NCBI GenBank assembly: GCA_027009095.1
Contig: JALVDG010000180.1
Span: forward strand, 1 to 11,630
Origin: Thiotrichaceae bacterium
GTDB taxonomy: Bacteria; Pseudomonadota; Gammaproteobacteria; Thiotrichales; Thiotrichaceae
Direction: 5' to 3'
DNA: 11,630 nucleotides
Of the stretch, positions 1-6,965 are shown one piece after another; within the stretch, counting starts at the first letter, position 1, and each line of letters opens with the position of its first letter. The notes beneath the pieces were generated by a model, which was not told where the DNA came from, made no database searches, and was given only the letters and a program-made list of their open reading frames with translations. A program made the translations under genes and the position numbers.

Positions 1-20
1 GAAAATTTGGGGAGGGGATA

Positions 21-48
21 AAGAAAGCCCCGATAAGGGGGCTTTCTT
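21..48. terminator. Hairpin terminator downstream of cbbM
   Basis: An 11-bp perfect stem (AAGAAAGCCCC at 21-31 against GGGGCTTTCTT at 38-48) has a six-base loop and is flanked by T-rich sequence on both strands. It lies about 30 bases past the cbbM stop codon, so it should end the cbbM transcript. It could also serve a convergent gene to the left of the window. The stem and position are seen; bidirectional function is inferred. Confidence 0.85.
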
Positions 49-76
49 TTTAGTCATGCAAAAAGTAAATATTGGT

Positions 77-1456
77 TTACTTATGAACACCTAGTTTCTC
101 TCTCCAACCTGGGTAAAGTTGGTCAGCATCACCTGGGAATGACTCAAATGCACGAGCAAATTCTTTGTGATCTTTCGCAAACTCAATTGGATCAGCGCCT
201 TCTAAGTAACACTGGTAAGACTGCTTCAATGAGATAGCACCATCAGCTGGGCTGTCGATATGACCATATGATCCACCACCTGATGTGTTGATTACATTAC
301 CGTGACCTAGGTTCTCGAAGAAGCCAGGTAGACGTAGTGCGTTCATGCCACCAGAGATAATTGGTGTTGTTGGCTTCATACCATTCCATTTCTGGTAGTA
401 AACAGGTCCTTGACACTCATCACGCTCAATCATATAAGCGATGATTTTGTCATCTGCTCCTCCTTCCATTTTGCCGAAGCCCATTGTACCCACGTGGATA
501 CCAGAAGCCCCCATTAATCGAGACATTTTAGCAAGAATATAAGCGGTGTAACCACGCTTAGATGAAGGAGATGTGACTGCTCCGTGACCTGCGCGATGAT
601 AATGTAAATACTGTGATGGGTATTGACGACGAGCAGTTGTAACCATTCCTGGACCACCAACGTAACCATCAACTAGGAAGGCAACGCGAGGGGCATCTTC
701 ACCGAAAGTCTCAAGTACAAAGTCAGCACGAGCACACATTTCGTAGTGATCATCAGCGGTGATATTTGCAGAGAATAATTTAGCTTCCCCTGTTTCATCT
801 TGGGCACGTTTCATCGCATCATGTACAAGCGGAAGCACTTTTTTCATAGGACAGAAAACTTGGTTTCCTTGAGGCTCATCATTTTTAATAAAGTCACCAC
901 CGAGCCAGAATTGATATGCAGCCTCTGCAAACGGTTCAGGACGTAGACCAAGCTTAGGCTTGATGATTGTACCAGCAATATAACCACCGTTATTGTAATC
1001 GCGACCAAGCAGTGCCCAAAGATCGTTAATAGATTTAGAAGGACCATCAAATAATGCCAACATTGCAGGTGGCACATAAAAATCAAACATTTGCGCGTTC
1101 GCAACATCCCCCATGCCTTGGTTATTACCAATCGTAAGTGTAAGGAAGGAAACGATCATTGCACGACCATCTGTTACATTACGATCAAATAATTCATTTG
1201 GATAGGCAATCTTCATAATGCCTTTGGCTTCGTCAATTTCATAAACTAAAGCATCAACGCCTTTAGTGAAATCATCAGTAGTAGAAACTTCTACATTAGT
1301 ACCTGTTGAAGACTCAGCTGCAAAATGAGCAGCTGTTGCTAAATATCCGTAACCTGCAGCTGGCTCCATAGTATAGGCAACAAGGATATGTTTACCTTCC
1401 GCAATTAGCGTATCTTCATCAAGACTTAAATCTGCATAACGACCAGATTGATCCAT
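77..1456 (-). CDS. cbbM: Form II ribulose-1,5-bisphosphate carboxylase/oxygenase (CbbM)
   Basis: Carboxylates ribulose-1,5-bisphosphate in the Calvin-Benson-Bassham cycle as a cytoplasmic homo-oligomer of large subunits without small subunits. The 459-residue product has the full form II length. Its active-site residues fall at the same numbers as in the Rhodospirillum rubrum enzyme: Glu48, Asn111, Lys166 (in [11 protein letters not shown]), the carbamylated Lys191 with Asp193 and Glu194 ([10 protein letters not shown]), His287, His321, loop-6 Lys329 (GFGKMEGG) and Ser368 (ISGG). The start is fixed by AAAAGGAG at 1463-1470, six bases upstream of the ATG. The gene is divergent from cbbR and followed directly by a terminator, so it looks monocistronic; no activase genes (cbbQ/cbbO) are seen. 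No truncation or missing catalytic residue is visible, so it should be active. Confidence 0.98.
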   Translation of the reverse strand: MDQSGRYADLSLDEDTLIAEGKHILVAYTMEPAAGYGYLATAAHFAAESSTGTNVEVSTTDDFTKGVDALVYEIDEAKGIMKIAYPNELFDRNVTDGRAMIVSFLTLTIGNNQGMGDVANAQMFDFYVPPAMLALFDGPSKSINDLWALLGRDYNNGGYIAGTIIKPKLGLRPEPFAEAAYQFWLGGDFIKNDEPQGNQVFCPMKKVLPLVHDAMKRAQDETGEAKLFSANITADDHYEMCARADFVLETFGEDAPRVAFLVDGYVGGPGMVTTARRQYPSQYLHYHRAGHGAVTSPSSKRGYTAYILAKMSRLMGASGIHVGTMGFGKMEGGADDKIIAYMIERDECQGPVYYQKWNGMKPTTPIISGGMNALRLPGFFENLGHGNVINTSGGGSYGHIDSPADGAISLKQSYQCYLEGADPIEFAKDHKEFARAFESFPGDADQLYPGWREKLGVHK

Positions 1457-1462
1457 TTGGAA

Positions 1463-1470
1463 CTCCTTTT
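1463..1470 (-). promoter_or_regulatory. Ribosome binding site of cbbM
   Basis: On the minus strand AAAAGGAG lies six bases before the ATG. This is a strong Shine-Dalgarno sequence, as expected for a very highly expressed enzyme, and it supports the chosen start. Confidence 0.85.
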
Positions 1471-1495
1471 GTAATAAAAATAATGTGAATAGATC

Positions 1496-1536
1496 GCTTT
1501 ATAAAGCATCTATATAAATGCTCAAAAATAAAGCAT
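1496..1536. promoter_or_regulatory. Repeat cluster in cbbM promoter, candidate CbbR operator
   Basis: Three overlapping elements are visible: a perfect palindrome GCTTTATAAAGC (1496-1507); AGCAT-N8-ATGCT (1505-1522); and a perfect direct repeat TAAAGCAT at 1502-1509 and 1529-1536, 27 bases apart. LysR-type regulators bind partly symmetric sites near divergent promoters. These overlap the proposed -35 and -10 of cbbM, so a CbbR operator is plausible but inferred. Confidence 0.45.
1498..1525 (-). promoter_or_regulatory. Probable sigma70-type promoter of cbbM
   Basis: On the minus strand TTGAGC (1520-1525) and TATAAA (1498-1503) are separated by 16 bases, giving four of six and five of six matches to the -35 and -10 consensus. 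Transcription would start about 35 bases before the cbbM ATG. The element lies inside the TAAAGCAT repeat cluster, so a regulator bound there could act directly on it. Seen by eye; no transcript data. Confidence 0.5.
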
Positions 1537-1603
1537 TAACTAAACCTGAACACACACTATACGGAAATTATTAATAAGTAAAAGATGTTTTAATTTAATT
1601 TTA

Positions 1604-1620
1604 TATAAGAAAACCTTATA
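1604..1620. promoter_or_regulatory. LysR-type box next to cbbR (candidate autoregulatory site)
   Basis: TATAAG-AAAAC-CTTATA is an inverted repeat with 6-base arms. Its core from 1606 to 1618 fits both the general LysR rule T-N11-A and the CbbR-type TNA-N7-TNA pattern. It ends ten bases before the cbbR start codon, a position suited to autorepression. The surrounding sequence is very AT-rich, so a chance match is possible. Confidence 0.4.
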
Positions 1621-1629
1621 ATAATTATT

Positions 1630-2559
1630 ATGCATATCACTATTAGACAATTACAAATAGTAGAAGCGGTTGTTCAATCAGGTAGCTATTCCTTAGCCGC
1701 AGAGCAATTACATATGACCCAACCTGCTGTTTCCATGCAAATGAAGCAGCTAGAAAATAATACAGGAATTGTATTTTTTGAGAGGCGGGGGAAGCGGATT
1801 GTTTTAAGCGATGAGGGGCGGGGGGTTTATCATTACAGTCGTCAATTAACCGCAAATTATGATGATTTAATTGAATCAATACATGAGGTTAAGGATTTAC
1901 ATCGCGGGCGAATTAAGGTGTCTGCCGCGACAACAGCTAATCACCTTATTACCCAGATGATCGCCTGTTTTTCAAAAGAAAATAAAGGCATAAAAGTTGC
2001 TCTTAAAATTACTAATCGAGAACGATTGGTGCAGCAATTACAAAATTTTGAGCCTGATCTTGTGTTAATGGGAGAGCCTCCACCTAAATTAGACCTTGTT
2101 TCCGAGCGTTTGATTTCGAATCCATTGCTTGTAATTGCTCCTGTTGATCATCCTTGTGCTAATAAATCATCGATTCCTTTTAAACATATTGCACAGCACG
2201 AGTTTGTTGTTCGAGAAGAAGGTTCAGGCACAAGAGCTGCGATTGAATTATTTTTTAAAGAAAGAGGGGAGGAGCTAAAAAGTACATTGGAGATGGGAAG
2301 TAACGAAGCCATCAAGCATGCGGTTATTGCAGGTTTAGGATTAGGTATAGTGTCGTTACACAGTATAAAGTTGGAATTAGAAGCAAATAAATTAGTTATT
2401 TTAGATGTAAATCAACTACCAATTAAACGTTATTGGCACATTGTAAAAAGAAAGAGTAAACGCTTATTGCCAGCGGCTAAGCAGTTTGAAGACTTTATGA
2501 TTAAAGAGTCAAAAGAGTATGCAGAAAGCTATAAACACTTTATGCAAAAGCGAGGATAG
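1630..2559 (+). CDS. cbbR: LysR-type transcriptional regulator of RuBisCO genes (CbbR)
   Basis: DNA-binding activator expected to control the divergent cbbM in response to Calvin-cycle metabolites. The 309-residue protein has an N-terminal winged helix-turn-helix (about 3-62, with SYSLAAEQLHMTQPAVSMQMKQLE as its core, split across residues 19-42) and a C-terminal co-inducer domain (about 88-295) including EGSGTR near 196 and GLGLGIVS near 235. The start MHITIRQLQI matches the usual CbbR N-terminus. No Shine-Dalgarno sequence is visible: the 25 bases upstream are almost all A and T, so translation may be weak, as suits a low-abundance regulator. The cbbR name rests on the divergent cbbM neighbour plus the family; the LysR family call alone is certain. 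Confidence 0.93.
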   Translation: MHITIRQLQIVEAVVQSGSYSLAAEQLHMTQPAVSMQMKQLENNTGIVFFERRGKRIVLSDEGRGVYHYSRQLTANYDDLIESIHEVKDLHRGRIKVSAATTANHLITQMIACFSKENKGIKVALKITNRERLVQQLQNFEPDLVLMGEPPPKLDLVSERLISNPLLVIAPVDHPCANKSSIPFKHIAQHEFVVREEGSGTRAAIELFFKERGEELKSTLEMGSNEAIKHAVIAGLGLGIVSLHSIKLELEANKLVILDVNQLPIKRYWHIVKRKSKRLLPAAKQFEDFMIKESKEYAESYKHFMQKRG

Positions 2560-2592
2560 CCTGAAGATTCATATTCTAAATATATCAAATAA

Positions 2593-2626
2593 AAAAGCCC
2601 GCTCTAAATAAATAAAGCGGGCTTTT
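2593..2626. terminator. Bidirectional terminator between cbbR and the globule-like gene
   Basis: An 11-bp perfect stem (AAAAGCCCGCT at 2593-2603, AGCGGGCTTTT at 2616-2626) encloses a 12-base AT loop. It has an A run on the left and a T run on the right, so it can end transcripts from both directions. It sits between the stop codons of two convergent genes. Confidence 0.88.
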
Positions 2627-2650
2627 GAATTAGAAATTAATCTCTAATCA

Positions 2651-3217
2651 TTACTTAGCTGCTGTGGCAGAAGCTGCTTCTTGAGCTTCGATACGCTTTA
2701 GCATAGCAGTAGCTTGTTGAATTTGGGCTTGTAGTGCTGCCTTCATTTGAGCCATGGTAGCAACAGGAGCTACACCACGAGGAGCATATCCGTATCCAGC
2801 AGGAGCAAAACCATTATTGTTTAGATTCTGAAGGTTGCCATTCTGTGAATTAGTACCTGAAGCGTTAGCTGTACCGTTACCTGCTACGTTCCCGTTACCT
2901 GCACCGTTAGCTGTTCCGTTTCCGTCAACTTTAGTATCGCCAGCAACTTGACCTTTAGTATCCATGTTAGTGTTGCCTTTACCTTTAAAATTGATGCTAA
3001 AATCTACGTTACCAGATGCGTCGCCTTTACCTGTTCCCCAACCGTTGCCTTGAGCAGCACCATTTCCTTTTCCTGCTACGTCGCCTTTAACGTCAGAAGC
3101 AGCATTTCCAGTACCGTTAGCAGAACCTGTACCGTTATTAGAACCATCGAACCAGTTAGCAGAAGCAGTTCCAGAAAGAGCGATAAGAGCAGCAAAAGTG
3201 ATTGTTTGTAATTTCAT
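2651..3217 (-). CDS. Exported Gly/Asn-rich protein, probable sulfur globule envelope protein
   Basis: Likely a structural protein, possibly coating sulfur globules stored in the periplasm. The 188-residue product has a Sec signal peptide (charged start, hydrophobic core, cleavage after ATASA-type motif TASA at 17-20). It then has a low-complexity Gly/Asn/Ala/Thr region (about 25-136) full of GNG, GTG and ANG units with a central NVDFSINFKGKGN stretch, a Tyr motif GYGYAPRG (141-148), and a C-terminal Ala/Gln helix (154-185) that could form a coiled coil. No cysteine occurs. Composition, signal peptide and the divergent SQR gene resemble the CV1-CV3 globule proteins of purple sulfur bacteria, but repeats are weak evidence of homology. 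Asn is mostly AAC and Gly mostly GGT, unlike neighbouring genes, suggesting high expression. Alternatives are another secreted matrix or adhesive protein. Confidence 0.6.
   Translation of the reverse strand: MKLQTITFAALIALSGTASANWFDGSNNGTGSANGTGNAASDVKGDVAGKGNGAAQGNGWGTGKGDASGNVDFSINFKGKGNTNMDTKGQVAGDTKVDGNGTANGAGNGNVAGNGTANASGTNSQNGNLQNLNNNGFAPAGYGYAPRGVAPVATMAQMKAALQAQIQQATAMLKRIEAQEAASATAAK
2860..2925. repeat. Degenerate short repeats inside the globule-like gene
   Basis: Blocks of the form CCGTTACCTGC and CCGTTAGCTG recur every 12 to 24 bases, encoding the GNG/ANG units. They are intragenic, imperfect and follow the codon frame, so they reflect protein repeats; such DNA can change length by slippage. 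Confidence 0.5.
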
Positions 3218-3277
3218 GAGATTATATCCTAGCTTTGTGTTTGAAAAATGTACGTGTTAAATAATAAATATAAGTAT

Positions 3278-3305
3278 ATGATAATATACTAATGGGTTTA
3301 GTCAA
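3278..3305 (-). promoter_or_regulatory. Sigma70-like promoter of the globule-like gene
   Basis: On the minus strand TTGACT (3300-3305) and TATCAT (3278-3283), each five of six to consensus, are spaced by 16 bases. This would give a leader of roughly 55 bases before the ATG. AGGA at 3227-3230 provides a modest ribosome site nine bases from the start codon. Confidence 0.6.
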
Positions 3306-3613
3306 GTTTTTTTTGGTTAAATATTAAACTTTTTTCTTGATGATTGTTATTGATTAATAGATGAGCGGTAAATTGCTAATAATTGAATGATCATAAGAAA
3401 AAATCGTTATCATTAAATGGCTACTAAAACTGACGACATCACAGTGAGCTAAAAATAAGCTTGAGAGTAATATTACAGATAGGAAAATAAGATGATTTTA
3501 CAAGCTTAGATTGCGATTTGTTATATAAGATGCTTTTAAATCAAGCTACACTGCGTTCTATATATTCCCTGTGGTGTATAGGTGTAAGCAGCAGGATATT
3601 TAAAGATTTAATG
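3306..3613. other. Divergent intergenic region upstream of SQR
   Basis: This AT-rich stretch has no credible gene. It holds an 8-base inverted repeat, TAAGCTTG (3456-3463) and CAAGCTTA (3501-3508), 37 bases apart, and a direct repeat AAAATAAG at 3452-3459 and 3484-3491. The SQR promoter must lie here, but no strong -35/-10 pair stands out. An open frame from 3518 into SQR is not used as coding sequence because the TTG at 3626 has the better start signal. Confidence 0.4.
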
Positions 3614-3618
3614 AGGAG
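3614..3618 (+). promoter_or_regulatory. Ribosome binding site that fixes the SQR start at TTG
   Basis: AGGAG lies seven bases before the TTG at 3626. An in-frame ATG at 3611 overlaps this site and has no ribosome site of its own. The TTG start gives MSKKITIIGAGFAA, the normal beginning of this flavoprotein family, where the FAD-binding strand starts within a few residues of the N-terminus. Confidence 0.8.
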
Positions 3619-3625
3619 AAGAATT

Positions 3626-4762
3626 TTGTCAAAAAAAATTACAATTATCGGTGCAGGCTTTGCTGCACTTACTGCTATCAAGACTTTACGTAAGCGCTCT
3701 CAAGAAGTAGATATTACATTAGTTGCTCCTAAAGCAGAATTTATTTATATGCCCAGCCTGATTTGGATTCCATCAGGAAAGCGTACAGGGGATGACTTGC
3801 GTATTGATCTTACCGCCTTCTTTGCTAAACATAACGTAAATTACCAAGCAGGTAGTGTGCAACTTATTAAGGATGGTGGACGCACGGTAGTGACTGAAAA
3901 AGGTGAAATCGCTAATGATGCGCTATTAGTGGCAAGTGGTGGGCGCTTTATAAAAAAGCTTCCTGGAATTGAGAATGTTATTACTATTTGTGAAGGAATC
4001 TCTGCCGCAGAAAAAATGCGAGACCAAATTAAAGAGATGGATGGCGGTACGATAGCGCTAGGCTTTGGTGGAAATCCTAAAGAGCCTTCTGCAATGCGTG
4101 GCGGACCAATGTTTGAGTTATTGTTTGGTTTAGATACTCAATTACGCCAAGAGGGAAGGCGAGATAAGTTTAAAATTGTCTTTTTTAATCCTGCGCCAAA
4201 ACCTGGTAAGCGATTAGGAGAAGGAGCAGTAAAAGGTATTTTAGGTGAAATCAAAAAGCGTAATATAGAAGCCTATCTTGGTCATAAAATGAAAGGTTTT
4301 GAGGCTAATAAAGTGATTACTGAAGGGGCTGAAATAGATGCTGATTTAATTTTATTTATGCCTGGAATGACAGGGCCTGCATTTGCAGCAGAATCAGGTT
4401 TTCCTTTGAGTGCAGGAGGTCTTATTCAGGCAACAAAGCATTGTAAAGTTGAATCAATGGAGCATGTATACGTTGCGGGTGATTCAGGCAGTTACCCAGG
4501 TCCTGATTGGCAACCTAAACAAGCGCATATGGCAGATTTGCAAGCAGTAGCGGCGGTTAATAATTTAATGGATGAGTTTGAAGGAAAGTCAGCAAGCCAT
4601 ACCTTTAAGTTTGAACTTGCTTGTATTATTGACTCATTAAATAAAGGAACTTTAGTGTTCCGTAATGAAAAACGCACGATATTGTTGCCACCATGTCGTT
4701 TATTGCATGTGGCTAAACGCTTTTTTGAGTGGATGTATTTGCGAGGTTATCGTAATCCTTAA
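3626..4762 (+). CDS. sqr: Sulfide:quinone oxidoreductase (FAD-dependent)
   Basis: Oxidises sulfide to zero-valent sulfur and passes electrons to the quinone pool, probably as a peripheral membrane flavoprotein. The 378-residue product starts with an FAD-binding Rossmann motif GAGFAALTA (9-17). It has a second dinucleotide region around 96-104 (NDALLVASG), the NPK-x-RGGPMFELLF block (150-167), and the FAD-contacting VYVAGDSGS (281-289). Cys122 (ITICEG) and Cys333 (ELACIID) match the redox cysteines that correspond to Cys124 and Cys347 of Aquifex aeolicus SQR. No cysteine occurs near the third position (Aquifex Cys156), where this sequence has the RGGP block. The C-terminus (357-375) is amphipathic and could dock to the membrane. 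The exact SQR subtype cannot be settled here; a related pyridine-nucleotide or flavocytochrome c-type oxidoreductase is the alternative. Confidence 0.8.
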   Translation: MSKKITIIGAGFAALTAIKTLRKRSQEVDITLVAPKAEFIYMPSLIWIPSGKRTGDDLRIDLTAFFAKHNVNYQAGSVQLIKDGGRTVVTEKGEIANDALLVASGGRFIKKLPGIENVITICEGISAAEKMRDQIKEMDGGTIALGFGGNPKEPSAMRGGPMFELLFGLDTQLRQEGRRDKFKIVFFNPAPKPGKRLGEGAVKGILGEIKKRNIEAYLGHKMKGFEANKVITEGAEIDADLILFMPGMTGPAFAAESGFPLSAGGLIQATKHCKVESMEHVYVAGDSGSYPGPDWQPKQAHMADLQAVAAVNNLMDEFEGKSASHTFKFELACIIDSLNKGTLVFRNEKRTILLPPCRLLHVAKRFFEWMYLRGYRNP

Positions 4763-4769
4763 GTTTTTA

Positions 4770-4809
4770 CAGGCTTGGTTTTCCTGTTGTGTATGGGGGG
4801 GAAAGCCTG
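4770..4809. terminator. Hairpin after SQR, weak terminator candidate
   Basis: CAGGCTT (4770-4776) pairs with AAGCCTG (4803-4809), and the inner TTTTCC can pair further with the G run at 4795-4801. No T run follows on the plus strand and the flank toward the minus-strand reader is also poor, so intrinsic termination would be inefficient. It lies between the convergent SQR and SseB stop codons. Confidence 0.35.
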
Positions 4810-4829
4810 ATTGTAAGGTTGTAAGGGAC

Positions 4830-5606
4830 TTAATGTACTTTAGTTGATGATGCCTGATAAAAAGCGGTATTTTCTTCTATTAAGAACTGGCTAATACCTT
4901 CAGGGTCATCTTCTGTAACAACATAGAAGTCAAATATTTCATAATCACTGTCATTATCTTCGGGAGTAATAGTGTTTGAAATTTTTTCGATAATATTATC
5001 CAGTTCTCCTTTACCCTGTATGCCAACTAATAAATGTGGCTCTCTATCTTCCGATGGTACATAAATACTTGCTAGATAGGCAGTCTCTATTTCAGGGTAA
5101 TGAGAAAATGCATTTGTCATTGCTTTACATAACCCTTGAGGGAATGATTTTAATTTACCGATACTCATTTCTTCTTCGGGATCAAAATCAAATTCTTCTT
5201 CCCCGTCATCCAGATCGGAGTTCAGTAGAATGGATACATCATCAGGGTCAAATTCTAGACCATAATCAGTATTAGGATTAAGTACCAGTGATACGCCCAG
5301 CGTCATTTCAAAAAAGACAGTCGTGGGCATTTCTAAGTAAGGAGAATCATCAGGAATCGCTTGTTGTAGCGTTTGTAATGAGGTGAAAAAAGGAATAATA
5401 GGACTTTTATCGTCATTTTTTTCCCAGTGATGAATATCAAATTCTTGATCATTATTAATATTAAAGGTGCCATTTTTTTTACCTTTAACGGTTCCCAGTA
5501 GAAAAATCGAGGACTTCATTAAGAGATCATAGAATTTAGTCGTTTGAGATTCATCAGAAGCTGAGTTAAACAGGGCTTTTTCAAGTGGATTGCTTGGCAA
5601 TAGCAT
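4830..5606 (-). CDS. sseB: SseB family protein
   Basis: Cytoplasmic protein of the family named after the Escherichia coli enhanced serine sensitivity protein; its biochemical role is unclear. The 258 residues show an N-terminal SseB domain (about 6-130: NPLEKALFNSA, FLLG at 35-38, IPFFTS at 71-76, LVLNPNTDYGLEF at 107-119), an acidic linker (131-146, mostly Asp and Glu) and a C-terminal SseB domain (about 147-251, ending NTAFYQ). No signal peptide or membrane segment is seen. The start has AGGA about nine bases upstream on the minus strand. It is convergent with SQR and transcribed alone. The acidic linker looks longer than I would expect for the family, but this could not be compared. Assignment is by remembered motif pattern. 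Confidence 0.75.
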   Translation of the reverse strand: MLLPSNPLEKALFNSASDESQTTKFYDLLMKSSIFLLGTVKGKKNGTFNINNDQEFDIHHWEKNDDKSPIIPFFTSLQTLQQAIPDDSPYLEMPTTVFFEMTLGVSLVLNPNTDYGLEFDPDDVSILLNSDLDDGEEEFDFDPEEEMSIGKLKSFPQGLCKAMTNAFSHYPEIETAYLASIYVPSEDREPHLLVGIQGKGELDNIIEKISNTITPEDNDSDYEIFDFYVVTEDDPEGISQFLIEENTAFYQASSTKVH

Positions 5607-5617
5607 ATTTGAATTCC

Positions 5618-5690
5618 TATGGATTCTATGGGATTTGTATGGTGGTATTATAACCTAAGACAGTGCTGGTACTCACAATAAAAAATACCA
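5618..5690 (-). promoter_or_regulatory. sseB promoter region with inverted repeat and leader repeats
   Basis: On the minus strand a perfect TATAAT (5647-5652) lies about 40 bases before the sseB ATG; no convincing -35 is seen at standard spacing. A 7-base inverted repeat, TGGTATT (5643-5649) and AATACCA (5684-5690), overlaps this -10. In the leader TATGGATT (5618-5625), TATGGGATT (5627-5635) and TATGG (5638-5642) form imperfect repeats. An operator is possible but not demonstrated. Confidence 0.4.
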
Positions 5691-5741
5691 GATTAAGTTT
5701 ATTTTGTTCTATTGATTATTATTAGTCATCTTAATATTAAA

Positions 5742-5772
5742 AAAGGTCGTGTAATTTAATCACACGACCTTT
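5742..5772 (-). terminator. Terminator of the DUF1800-DUF1501 operon
   Basis: An 11-bp perfect stem (AAAGGTCGTGT at 5742-5752, ACACGACCTTT at 5762-5772) has a nine-base loop. On the minus strand it is followed by TTTTTAATATTAA. It lies 24 bases past the DUF1501 stop codon, the ideal position for intrinsic termination. Confidence 0.88.
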
Positions 5773-5795
5773 CCTGTAGTTATTGCTTTTATCTA

Positions 5796-6953
5796 CTAAA
5801 CAAAGGTTATTGGATGATATCGTTTGCTCCATGGATTAGAACGTCTCCACCAGCGTTGAGAAATGGTGGCATATACTTGACGAAAATCAATATTAGGAAT
5901 TAAATCTCCATCGTCTAAATGAGTTAGGCTAGGTGCTTTACCGTAAATGCCTTTGTTGACACGACCGCCCAGTACGAGTTGAACAGAGGCAGAACCATGA
6001 TCAGTTCCTTGGCTAGAATTTTCTGCGACACGACGACCAAACTCTGAGTATGTCATAACAAGTACATTATCCCATAATCTCGCAGCAGCCATTGCTTTAT
6101 GGAATGCTGCTAAACCACCACCTAGATGATGCATCAGGTTGTTATGTATATCTTTTTGTCCTGCATGAGTGTCAAAACCCTCAAGTGTTACTTTAAACAC
6201 AGGTAAATGAACGCCACTTGTAATGAGACGTGTCACTTGTTCTAAATTACGACCAAAAGCACTATTAGGAAAACGGGCGTAGCGACGAGGACTTTGATTT
6301 AGTCTTGAGGTTAATAAATCAGCAGCAGAGATGATTTGATTCTGTGTTGACAATAAGTGTGCTAATGAATCATTAGGAGCTCTGTACTGGTCTCTATTAA
6401 GGTACTTAGTCTGTCTAAGGAAAGTTCTAGGATTTTCCATCGCAACCGCACGACCATTTTTTCCTGCAAAAGGTCCCATGCGATCATCTCCAACAATAAT
6501 ACCGTTAAGTATATTAGGTGAGTTGGGCAGTCCACTTTTAGTTAACCAGCCACTTGCATCTTTAGAGTTTGTCGATGCAGTATTCCAAACATCTATCGAA
6601 TGGAAGTGAGATCGGTCAGAATTAGGGTAACCTACTCCTTGGATCCAAGCCATATCACCTTTATTCCATAGATATTTTATGTCTTTTAGGTAAGGGTTAA
6701 GATATAGCCCCTTGTCTAAGTGCATATTTTCAGGAGGGCGTATTGCGAGTGTTGGGCGTAGTTTTTCGTACTCTTTATTTCCTTTTGGGATAAGAGTGCT
6801 TAAGCCATCATTGCCGCCTTTTAATTCAATCAATAATAATATTTTTTTATTCTGTGAATTGATTGATAAATTAGGATTGCTAGCTAAAACAGAGGGAATC
6901 ATTCCCGCGAGCGGCGTTAAGCTGGCGTATTTTAAAAAGTCACGTCGGTTCAT
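5796..6953 (-). CDS. Tat-exported DUF1501 family protein
   Basis: Function unknown; the family belongs to the alkaline phosphatase/sulfatase-like fold group. The 385-residue protein begins MNRRDFLKYASL, a twin-arginine signal with a hydrophobic stretch to about residue 24 (SVLA), so it should be exported folded. Family blocks follow in order: LKGGNDGL (45-52, likely start of the metal site), NSDRSHFHS (111-119), GFDTHAGQ (259-266) and the SEFGRR...GTDHGSA block (303-322). These give Asp and His residues suited to binding metal. The C-terminal tail after VYATISQRWW is about as long as expected and ends ITFV. The start lies 12 bases past the DUF1800 stop, with AAGG overlapping that stop codon, so the two are translationally close and form one operon. 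No substrate can be assigned. Confidence 0.88.
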   Translation of the reverse strand: MNRRDFLKYASLTPLAGMIPSVLASNPNLSINSQNKKILLLIELKGGNDGLSTLIPKGNKEYEKLRPTLAIRPPENMHLDKGLYLNPYLKDIKYLWNKGDMAWIQGVGYPNSDRSHFHSIDVWNTASTNSKDASGWLTKSGLPNSPNILNGIIVGDDRMGPFAGKNGRAVAMENPRTFLRQTKYLNRDQYRAPNDSLAHLLSTQNQIISAADLLTSRLNQSPRRYARFPNSAFGRNLEQVTRLITSGVHLPVFKVTLEGFDTHAGQKDIHNNLMHHLGGGLAAFHKAMAAARLWDNVLVMTYSEFGRRVAENSSQGTDHGSASVQLVLGGRVNKGIYGKAPSLTHLDDGDLIPNIDFRQVYATISQRWWRRSNPWSKRYHPITFV

Positions 6954-6965
6954 GCTGTTATTGCC

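Noticed and set aside
844..1131. 95-codon open frame on the minus strand inside cbbM
   Set aside because: It lies in another frame of a fully conserved RuBisCO gene, has no ribosome site and an unnatural Leu/Val-rich composition.
2948..3211. 87-codon plus-strand frame opposite the globule-like gene
   Set aside because: It mirrors the repetitive Gly/Asn codons of the real gene and gives Ser/Thr/Val low-complexity; no start signal.
3518..3625. N-terminal extension of SQR from an upstream start
   Set aside because: The extra 36 residues do not resemble the family, and AGGAG seven bases before TTG 3626 yields the expected N-terminus.
4665..4847. 60-codon plus-strand Cys-rich frame
   Set aside because: It overlaps the SQR end in another frame and runs over a hairpin into the sseB tail; no ribosome site.
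5796..5860. Possible frameshift at the DUF1501 C-terminus (RWWRRSNPW)
   Set aside because: Other frames soon stop or lose similarity, while the present frame ends HPITFV at about the length expected for the family.
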